The notes under the pieces were generated by a model, which worked only from the letters and a program-made list of their open reading frames with translations, was not told the DNA's origin and did not search any database. A program made the position numbers and the translations under genes. Of a stretch of DNA of 64,000 nt, positions 55,838-64,000 are shown piece by piece; the first letter of the stretch is position 1; the number at the start of each line of letters is the position of its first letter. The DNA is from Posidonia oceanica (Eukaryota > Streptophyta > Magnoliopsida > Alismatales > Posidoniaceae). The stretch spans positions 73,224,001 through 73,288,000 of the forward strand of contig JAZBRS010000075.1 in NCBI GenBank assembly GCA_037176725.1. Reading direction: 5' to 3'.

Positions 55838-57110
55838 TGGGGTTTCAAGAGTTGGATATCCTATAGCGCAGGCCGCAGGGGTATAGGCAGATGCTGCAGA
55901 GCTTGAAGGTACCTATTATCAATGCTGTAGACAGTCAGATCACATAGGCATATAATCGCTAACAGAAAGCAGAATCTGAGGCTGATAAAGCAGTTCAATA
56001 TGTATCCAGCAGTTAATATCAGAATATAGCAGCTATGTAGACATAAGCAAAGGAAATCTGCAGCAATCTTGTGGATATGGGGGCAAGGACTGGCAGGAGA
56101 TCTGGACCAACGCAGCTCGAGCGGTGTCAACGCGTTCTCGGTGAGAAGTACTGTCTCAGAGTCGAAGCGAGTTGCAGAGTGGAACGATTGTGGGGAAGGA
56201 AGGGATGATTGGGGATGCATGTATGCAGGATGCAGGTTGACATACTTAAGAGATGATTAGTATGCTTTGGTGCCCTCAGCATACGGAGTGCTTTGATGCC
56301 TGCTGCAGAGGAAGGGAGTGGTCCCTGACTCACTGGGCCCTACTTGGACTCTTAGCTTGCTGGTGGCACTCCGGAACGGGTGTTGGCAGTATACAGGTGG
56401 TGGTGTGGTGAGGACAGGTTACCTGCCGAACTCTCAGGACCTACACCTACTCTTTCTGCTCTCTTTTTGTTTTTCTCTCTCATGGGCACGCAGTCTTTCT
56501 CTGCCCCTGGCTAGGAGATGGTAGGTGTTTGTTTTTGGAGGGAGATGGTGGACCTTTTAGGCTTACACCCTTGGGTCTCTTGTAAGGTACGGGGGGATGA
56601 TATTGCCTGTACTTTCGGGTTGATCCTTGTCTAACCCTTTTCTTTTCTCTTTCTTTTTTTCTTTTTCTTTTTGCTTGCTTTTTATCTTCTCTTTTTTGTT
56701 TTTGTTTGCTTGCTTGATTTCTCTTTTCCTCTTCTTTTCTTTTTTACAGGCTTTTGCTATCCCCATTTTGGAGGTAAAAAGAAAGGTGTTTGGGTTGTAA
56801 TGGATGTGGGCTTTGGGTCTGCTATGTGATGGGTAGAAGGAGCAAGGTTAGACTGCACACCCCTCTCTCTAGGACCGGCTTCTGTCTTCGTCTTCTGTTC
56901 CTTGGACGTGCCCAAGCCTAGATGTCTATTCTCACTTTTTTCAAACTCACATCCTAGCATTTTTTCTCCCTCAGAGGTGTATGTCCTTACGAGCTTAGGC
57001 AGTTCGCCTGTCCTGATTGATGGTGGCTCCCTCACTTGCTAAGGCATCCGAGTAGTGCCAGGTGAGGCAGGGTGGACTCCTTCCAGAGTAGGCAAGCACT
57101 TCCGATTTTC
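55838..57110. other. Non-coding region between pol and the extra ORF
   Basis: No convincing gene. It holds a pyrimidine-rich (plus strand) stretch at 56630-56755 and no clear splice pair. A leader or intron for the extra ORF may lie here, but I cannot define it. Confidence 0.45.
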
Positions 57111-57134
57111 ATCACCGGACAGAAGATGCAATGC

Positions 57135-57270
57135 GTGATTTGAGAGAATGATGATGATGATTTGAAAAAGATGATGCATGTTTTGAGAAGATGACGATGA
57201 TGATTTGAAAAGAGAGATGATGCATGTTTTGAGAGGATGACGATGATGATTTGAAAAGAGAGGATGCAAG
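57135..57270. repeat. About 50-bp tandem repeat, roughly 3 copies
   Basis: GATGATGATTTGAAAAGA followed by GATGATGCATGTTTTGAGA and GATGACGATGATGATTTG recur three times just downstream of integrase. Confidence 0.7.
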
Positions 57271-57399
57271 AGTAGGACAGAGGAAGCATAAGCGGATGTT
57301 CAAGAACAAAAGTAAGAGACAAGATAGAAGATGCAGGTAGGATGAGAATGAAAGAAGCGAGAATGTAAGTGTGTAGGTGAGAGATGAGTATCTGCAACG

Positions 57400-58735
57400 G
57401 GGCCGCCTTCGGCTACTGATAGTACAGAGGTTGACGGGCTCAGACTGCTTGACCTGATCCATATCCTCAAGAGTTACAGCGCCGCCCAAAAAGACATGTT
57501 TGACCACAAAGGGGCCACGCTAGTTAGGTTGGAATTTCCCTCGACCATCAGGCAAGTGAATGGCACGCAGAACAAGGTCCCCTGTCTGGAATCCTCTTGG
57601 CTGAACTTTCTTCAAGTATGACCTGGCCATTCTCTTTTGGTAGCAGTGAGCATTATGCATAGCTTGCAGCCTGTGCTCATCAATCAGATTTAGCTGGACG
57701 TAGCGGTCTTCGACCCATTCTGCTTCATCCAACTCAGCTTCGCGTAGGATCCGCAGTGAGGAGATCTCTACCTCGATGGGCAGCACCGCCTCCATGCCAT
57801 ACACCAGAGAGTATGGGGTGGCGCCTGTTGAAGTGCGGACAGATGTCCTATACGCCTAGAGTGCGTAAGGAAGCTTGTCGTGCCAGTCCTTATGAGTTTC
57901 CGCCATCTTCTTCAGGATTTTGACCAGATTTTTGTTGGCGGACTCCACTGCACCGTTCATCTGTGGCCGGTAAGGTGAGGATCTGTGATGTTTGATACTG
58001 AAGCTCTACAATTAATCTTTGATCCTCTTAGCAATGGAATTTGTGCCATTGTCAGATATAATTGCATGCGGGACCCTGTACCGGGCTATGATATTGTTTC
58101 TGATGAACTTTTCTATAGTCACGGCAGTCACTATTTTGTAGGAGGTCGCTTCCACCCACTTAGTGAAGTAATCAATCGCTACCAGAATGTAACGATTACC
58201 ATTACAAGCTGGAGGGTGGATGGCGCCAATGACATCAATCCGCCAGGTGGAGAAGGGCCACGGCGACGACATGCTGTGCAGTTCTTAAGGGGGCGCCCGA
58301 ATAAAGTTGCCATGCACTGGCAGTTATGGCATCTGCGCACAAATCGGCAACAGTCTGCCTCCATAGTCAGCCAGTAGTATCCTTGCAGCATTATTTTCTT
58401 GGTAGGAGGACGGCATTCATGTGCGGGCCGCAGGTCCCCGCATGCACTTGAAGCATCAGCGCATCAGCCTCTGATTTGTTCAGGCAGCGCAGGAGCATCT
58501 GATTGTATGATCTCTTGTACAACTGTCCCACCCCTAATATATACTTTGATGCCAGACGCGTTAGAGTTCTTTTGTCTACTGCTGAGGTACTGGGTGGAAA
58601 GCTGCTAGACTCTAGGAAAGCTTTTATGTCTTTGTACCAGGGCTGCTCGTCTGTTGTTGAATCTGCCTCTTCAATGCTCATACAGTGTGCAGGCTGCTCA
58701 ATGCAAGTAACAGATACATCCACTGTGCTGTCTTC
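57400..58735 (-). pseudogene. Tat/Ogre integrase
   Basis: Zinc-binding region at 58440-58290 across a frameshift: H in VHAGTCGPHMNA and C in RRCHNCQC, with a stop between. Catalytic core in another frame at 58272-58012: WRIDVIGAIHP (first Asp), FTKWVEA and IISDNGTN (second Asp), ending in a stop. The NGAVE-type Glu region (58000-57810) is also broken. The C-terminal part is at 57804-57520 (YGMEAVLPIEVEI, YLKKVQPRGFQTGDLVLR), ending in the GPFVVKHVFLGGAVTLEDMD segment. Three or more frame changes and stops make it non-functional. Confidence 0.85.
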
Positions 58736-59660
58736 AGGTATGCTGAGCCAGGACGCAGGGTTGCTAACGCATCTGCATATGCGTTCCTTGCTCGGTTCAT
58801 GTATGTGAAGCGGATGCTTGCAAATTGTTCCATCAGCTTCAGCAGGTGTTCATGATATGGCAGTAGCTTCGGATCTTTTGTCTTCCACTCGCCATTGACT
58901 TGAGAGATCACCAGCATAGCATCGCCATGCACCAGCAGCTTCTGCACCTCATGCTCGAGGGCAACATTCAGTCCTAAGATGCATGCCTCGTACTCTGCTT
59001 CATTGTTGGTGCATTTGAAGGTCAACTTCCTGGAGAAGGGAATCATCTGTCCCTGAGGAGTTGTCAGCACTACGCCTACGCCTCGGCCTTTCTTGTTTAC
59101 AGCACCATCAAAGTATAACTGCCATTGCTCCTGATCTTCAGGATCTTTGTCTTCAGAGTCCTCCATTGCAAACAGAATGTCTTCATCTGGAAACTGCGTC
59201 TGGAGTGGCTGATATTCTGGCAACAGGAGATCAGCAAGATGGTTTGCCATATCTTGGCCCTTCATAGACTTCTGAGTGACAAAGGTGATGTCGTACTGAG
59301 ACAGTAGCACCTGCCACTTAACACATCTACCTACCATGGCCGGTTTTTGAAAGAGGAACTTGATAGGATCATGTCGGCACAAGAGCTGAACTAGGTATGC
59401 CATCATGTAGTGCCTTAATTTCTGTGCAATCCAGACAAGGGATAGGCAGGTTTTCTCTATTGTACTGTACCTGGCTTCGCATTCATTGAACTCAGGTAGT
59501 AAATGGCGCGCTCCTTTCTACCAGATTCGTCGTGTTGGCCCAAGACGGCACCCATGGAATGCTGCGTGTTAGAAAGGTAGAGAAGTAAGGGTCTCCCTGG
59601 AGTGGGGGGAACCAAGACAGGAGGCTTAATCAGAAGCTGCTTGATCTTAGCAAATGCAGC
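58678..59660 (-). pseudogene. Tat/Ogre dual RNase H region
   Basis: After a TAG at 59661 the vestigial RT-linked RNase H follows (PPVLVPPTPGRPLLLYLSNT, GAVLGQHDESGRKERAIYYL, FNECEARYSTIEKTCLSLVW), with a frameshift near 59490. The second, archaeal-type RNase H runs 59406-58678 as one frame of 242 codons: QLYFDGAVNKKGRGVGVVL, NNEAEYEACILGLNVALE, VHGDAMLVISQV and RNAYADALATL. All four acidic positions (D, E, D, D) are present. Two successive RNase H domains of this kind mark the Tat/Ogre branch. The second domain itself shows no lesion, but it is cut off from RT by the stop and frameshift. Confidence 0.87.
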
Positions 59661-61226
59661 CTAACACTCCTCGCTCCAATGAATCTGCGCATTCTTCTTC
59701 AGGAGCTTGAATATGGGTTCACAGATGGGCGTAAGCTGTGCAATGAAGCGACTGATGTATTGTAAACGCCCAAGCAAGCCTCTGACCTCCTTTTCGGTCC
59801 GAGGGGGTGGCATGTCCACGATGACTTTGGCCTTCATTGGGTCCACTTCAATCCCCCTTTGACTAACAATGTAGCCCAGTAGTTTGCCAGATGACACCCC
59901 GAATACACACTTGTTGGGGTTCAGGCGCAGCTTGTATTTTCGTAGACGAGTAAAGAGCTTCTTCAGACAGGCAAGATGATCTTTAGGCTCTTTAGTTTTA
60001 GCAATCATGTCGTCTACATAGACCTCCACTTCTTGGTGCATGAGGTCGTGAAATAGTGCAGTCATGGCCCTCTGATAGGTTGCGCCAGCATTCTTCAGCC
60101 CGAACGGCATGACTTGGTAGCAGATGACTCCCCAAAAGGTGATGAATGAAGTCTTTTCCATGTCTTCTTCTGCCATTTTGATCTGATTATATCCAGAAAA
60201 GCCGTCCATGAAGGAGAGCATCTTGTGGCCCGCTGTATTGTCGACTAGGACGTCAATGTGAGATAATGAGAAGTCGTCATTGGGACTCACCTTGTTCAAG
60301 TCCCTATAGTCGATGCAGATCCGGACGCGGCCATCTTTCTTGGGCACAGGTACAATATTTGCCAACCATTCAGGGTAAAGGACGACCTTGAAGAAATTAT
60401 CTCTGTGCTGTTTCATGATCTCTTCTTTGATCATAAGCAGCCACTGCAGTCGCCATCTTCTCAGCTTCTGCTTTACTGGCTTGGCATCTGGATCCTGGGA
60501 TAGATTGTGCATCACTATCTCTATGTCAAGGCCAACCATATCTTCGTAGCTCCAGGCGAAGACATCCACATATTTCTTTAAGAATGCGATGAACTCTGCT
60601 CGAGCCTGGGGGGATAGCTGGACACTGATGCGGACTTCTTTGACTTCTTCAGCTGTGCCGATGTTGACAACCTCTGTTTCTTCTTCAACATGGAGGTTGG
60701 GGCCTTCTGGGTCGTCGTCGTAGGGTCGGAACTCGGGTAGTTGTTTGTCAGTCTCGTCCTCGCCCGTATCATCCTCCTCTCCGTAAGCAATAAGTTCCGG
60801 GAGGATCTCTTTCTCAAAAAAAGGATTTGTGATGTCGAAAGAGTGCATGTGTTCCGCTGCTTGGCCTTGGCGACGCTTCAGGATGGTCACGCTTACTCGA
60901 GTATTCTTGTAGCCTCGGTGTGCAATCTCCGTCCTGGCAACTTCTTCTATCTGCTCTGGCCTAACCGATTCTGCTGAGTACTCTGCTGATTCTGCTGAGG
61001 GTCTTGCTGATTCTGTTACTGATGCTGATTCTGCTGAGGGCCATGCTACTGAGGCTGCTAATGATTCCGTTACTGATTCTGCTTTCTGCTCTGCTACTGC
61101 TGCTGCTTGGATTGCTAGTACTTCCTCCTCTGAGTCTTCTGGTGTGCTCGTAGAGGGTATGCTGGACTGGCGGCTGATCTGAGCACTGCCGCTTGCCACA
61201 CTGCCTAAGTGAGGCATGTGCTGCAC
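59661..61226 (-). pseudogene. Tat/Ogre reverse transcriptase with acidic linker
   Basis: A 521-codon frame opens at ATG 61226, probably an internal Met because the same frame continues across TAG codons from the protease ORF. Residues ~25-95 are a Ser/Glu/Ala-rich linker with short repeats (SAESA, SVTES). RT proper starts near residue 210: AWSYEDMVGLD, VKQKLRRW, ANIVPVPKKDGRVRICIDYR, DLNKVSPND, MLSFMDGFSGYNQI, FGLKNAGATYQRAM, YVDDMIAK (YVDD at 60009-60020), LRLNPNKCVFGV and GIEVDPMKAKVI. All RT motifs including the catalytic Asp pair are intact. The frame ends at a TAG that probably replaced CAG or another sense codon, leading straight into RNase H. Confidence 0.88.
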
Positions 61227-61436
61227 AAACCACCTAGACCCGCCTTCTGATTGCTAAGTGATGAGCTCATCTGGTCTAGGGGAGTCCGGTACTGCTGAGT
61301 CTTCTTCTAGAACCATGATAAAGGCATGGTCTTCTCGCAGAGGAGGGTTCGTAGCCACGACTTTCCCTTTCCTTTCTGCGGCTTGGTGCTCCGTCAGGTC
61401 TTCTACTATCGACTTGAGCTGTTCTTGATAAAGTAA

Positions 61437-64000
61437 CTATAAGTCGGACATCCATGAATCGACCTGGGCTTCTATCGCCACTCCTTCCTTCTCATCCGAG
61501 GGTGAGTCGACGTAGTAGGCGCCGGGGGCCTGCGGCTCTGGCCCGGCTGCACGATGGATCGCTGCCCTTGGTATTTGCATGGTCTGGCTCATGGACGCGC
61601 CTGATAGCGGCAGCTTCGGCATTGGAGATCCAAACAGACTGGTCAGCGGGGCCACAGACGGGTACGCTTCCAGGGTCACTGTTGCAATTAGAGGGCAGGC
61701 AGAGGCGCTCTTCTGAGGGCTTAAGGGTCGGGAGACTATGGTGCTTAATTGGTCCTCTACATCTGGTTGTGACTGTGAGAGTGCGGCCTTTGACGCCATA
61801 GGGGCCTGCCATGAGAGTTGCTGTTTTGCGGCAGGAGGATGTGAAGCAGACTGCGCCGGTTGCATTCTCGGTGATGCGAGTGCTGAAGTGGGCCGAGTCG
61901 CGCTGCTGATTGAATTGGCTGACTGTCCCTCCAGAGAGAGTGACAGCGGTACTGATGCGACTGCGACCGCAGGTAGCCTGCCTGATTGTGCCAGAAGGAG
62001 TGTCTCTGACTTCTGAGCTGCTGCTGCTGCCTGTGCTTGTAATGCAAATGTGGCTGTAGAAATGTAAGAGCTTATCAGTTCTGCCACAGAACTTGCTGAA
62101 TTGTCTGCTGTATCTGCTGAAGGAAGGGCCAAACAAACTGACCGTGGCGCCTCCGTGCTGATCAAAGCCTTGCTACCAGTTGGGACTGCCTCTACTGCGC
62201 CAGACTGCTCCTCATCCGAGTAGTAATCCTCAATGTAGACCCAATCTTCTGTTGGCACCGTGACTTGATCATCTATTGATCCCAGAACTCCTGCACTGGT
62301 GAAGTTAGTGAGGTCTCTGGGGATGGCTGGTTCCTGATCCTTCATTTGAAAGCAGCGATCTTCGTTGGGCTTGAGTTCATAACCGAGGCCTTCAGATTTC
62401 CTCCGCTCCGCCGCTACGATCGGCTCTGCGATCCCCTGGCCGTGACGCCCGAGCGGTGTAACCTTTATGTAACCCCACCTGTGACATACATTCTCGACCA
62501 TTCCAAAGGGGTTGTTGTGAACGGCGAAGGAGTTGGCGCATTCAAGATCAGGAATGAAGTTAACCGGCTCGCACCGGTTAACGCGATATAAGGCTTCGGA
62601 AGTCTCAAGGTCAAACGGGATAGTTTGTGAAGAGACGGGAGAGACTGCCTCGATCCGCTCCTTCTCAAAGTTCTCCGCCATGACGACGATGACATTATCA
62701 CCGTGACGGTACTTTATCATTCGATGGAGGGTCGAGGGAAGGACCTGATGCTTGTGGAGCCAAGGGCGCCCAAGCAGGAAATTGAAGTTTGGCTTCAAGT
62801 CGACGACATAGAATTCTACATCGAAAACGACTGGACCAATGGCAAGAGGAATAATCAGGATCCCCAGAGCGTCATGGTGGGTGTTGTCAAAAGCCGTCAT
62901 TCCCTTCACGGCTGGTGTGATATCCTTGGCTTTGAATCTGAGCTTAGTTGCAGTACGCAAGGGGCAGACGTTAAGGCCTGAGCCGTTATCGACCAGCGTT
63001 AGGGGAATGCGTAAGTTTTTGAACTGAACCGTAACGAACAGGGGTTGATTGTGATTAATCCCCGCCGGAGGCAGCTCATCACTCGTAAAAGAGATGACCT
63101 GGGGCTCCACAATCATCCCTACCATGCTTTCCAAAGCCGAAGGCTCAATAGATTGGGACACACGGGCAGCTTGGAAGACGTGAAGAAAAGCTTCGCGGTA
63201 TTCGGCAGAGGTGTGGATTAGGTTCAAAATGGAAATGTCGGCTTTGACCTTCTTAAGTTGGGAGGTTATGTCAGCTTTGGGTTGGTTTTTCTTGGCAGCA
63301 GGAGGGGTAGTTTTGGCAAGCTTTAAAGGGGTAGTGGCAGGAGATTGGGCCGCTACAGATTGGGCAGGGATTTGGCTTGCTACAGGTTGGTTTGAGGCCG
63401 GATCTGCTATGGGTTGGTTAGAGGGTGGGGGCATAGCAGGTTCAGGGTAATTTGGCCTAATTGCCGGTGCTGAGGGTTTGTAGACCCTCCCCGATCGCGT
63501 TACTTCTGCACACATTTCTGTGGCGTAACTGTAAGGGACGCGATGGGTGTCCAGGGTTAAATCAATAACCACCGGAGCACATGCTGCGAGCACAGGAGGG
63601 GCTACAGGGGGACCTACTAGGTATTGAGGTCTACCTAAATGGTAAGGTTGTTGGGGTGGGAAGGTAGGGGCTGGCTGAGGTCTGCCTAGAAGATGTATAG
63701 GGGATTCTAGCTGAGGCCGCCTTAAGAGGTGGACAGGGGATCTAGGCTGGGCCCTAGTTAGGAGATGTACAGGGGGTTGAGCCTGAGGAAGCACAACAGG
63801 GGGCACGAAGGAGCGCTCCGGCCTGGCACGCGGTCGGATCATGTGAACTCCCGACTCGGAGTCGGCAACTGCCGCGAGATAAAGATTAACAGGGAAAGGC
63901 TCAGAGATATCAAAAATAAGATCAGAAGGGTCTACGACAGAGGTAGTAGGCCCAGAAGAGAAGACAGAGTGAATGCCTGAGGTTCCTGCCCCTCCCGGAT
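61437..64000 (-). pseudogene. Tat/Ogre protease and upstream gag-pro linker, open to the window edge
   Basis: The longest ORF listed starts at ATG 63842 (801 codons), but the same frame stays open to base 64000, so the true start is outside. Residues 1-200 from that Met are Pro/Gln/Ala-rich with repeated (S)PVHLL.R(A/P)Q blocks. The protease follows: PLFVTVQFKNLRIPLTLVDN, GSGLNVCPL (Asp codon 62988-62990), FDVEFYVVDLKPNFNFLLGR and PWLH. Next is a glycine-patch-like stretch, PLGRHGQGI and GLGYELKP, usual after Tat/Ogre proteases, then a low-complexity linker. It ends in TAG 61437-61439 in the same frame as RT, with a second in-frame TAG near 61256. In Ogre elements pro and RT may be joined by splicing; this was not resolved here. 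Confidence 0.85.

Larger units (their letters stand above)
46274..64000 (-). mobile_element. Large Tat/Ogre-type Ty3/gypsy retrotransposon (partial)
   Basis: Minus-strand element running off the right edge. Reading from the edge: protease, RT, a vestigial RNase H, a second RNase H, integrase, a non-coding spacer, an extra 391-residue ORF, minisatellites, polypurine tract, and a 5769-bp 3' LTR ending at 46274 in GATCTGAACA. Two RNase H regions, protease motif VDNGSGLNVCP, an extra ORF and LTRs over 5 kb are hallmarks of the Tat/Ogre branch. It sits 21 bp inside copia-3; the five bases before its end are CCTAA. Gag and the 5' LTR lie outside the window. Pol has several stops and frameshifts. 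Confidence 0.9.

Noticed and set aside
61492..62136. 214-codon minus-strand ORF and plus-strand ORFs within the protease-linker region
   Set aside because: They are shadows of the long protease/linker frame, with no motif of their own.

Overview
This window is plant nuclear DNA, from an angiosperm that I cannot place further. The evidence is a spliced bHLH transcription-factor gene with an ACT-like C-terminal region, fragments of four other plant gene families (GT47 exostosin, nepenthesin-type aspartyl protease, DEAD-box RH39-like helicase, DCP5/LSM14-like decapping protein), and dense nested plant LTR retrotransposons of the Ty1/copia and Ty3/gypsy types. Most of the window is transposable-element DNA. 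The only gene that looks intact is the bHLH gene at 22377..24504.

Layout, left to right. 1-4707: AT-rich intergenic DNA with one MITE candidate and a chimeric pseudogene, in which an aspartyl-protease fragment sits inside a GT47 exostosin pseudogene between 17-bp direct repeats. 4708-12134: copia-1, a decayed Ty1/copia element with both LTRs. Its RNase H region is split by a 2316-bp solo LTR of Tat/Ogre type (8928-11243, 5-bp TSD ATGGT). 12135-14184: intergenic DNA with a MITE remnant and a DEAD-box helicase fragment on the minus strand. 14185-21942: copia-2, split in its RT by a 3167-bp solo gypsy LTR in minus orientation (17118-20284, TSD AGACT). 21943-24504: TATA box, 5' UTR with a 32-codon uORF, and the two-exon bHLH gene. 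Copia-2 ends only about 150 bp upstream of the TATA box. 24505-28453: AT-rich intergenic DNA with a MULE-type foldback element (9-bp TSD).

28454-43477 is the most striking part: four head-to-tail copies of a 3756-bp unit, nearly identical to each other. Each unit holds the 3' half of a minus-strand copia element (GAG-pre-integrase to 3' LTR) plus flanking DNA. A CACTA-type end follows at 43698, then a two-exon DCP5-like fragment. A third copia element begins at 46002 with its 5' LTR and PBS. It is interrupted almost at once by a very large minus-strand Tat/Ogre-type gypsy element (46274 to the right edge). That element has a 5.77-kb 3' LTR, two related minisatellite arrays, an extra 391-aa ORF resembling the plant-mobile-domain/DUF7745 family, and a decayed pol (integrase, two RNase H regions, RT, protease).

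The retroelement proteins carry in-frame stops and frameshifts and are called pseudogenes. The nested insertions, each with matching TSDs, give a clear relative order: the copia hosts came first and the gypsy LTRs later. The recurrent unexplained theme is tandem arrays of roughly 28-29-bp units, each with a short stem and 8-9-nt loop, found in both Tat-type elements. They differ completely in sequence but are alike in geometry.
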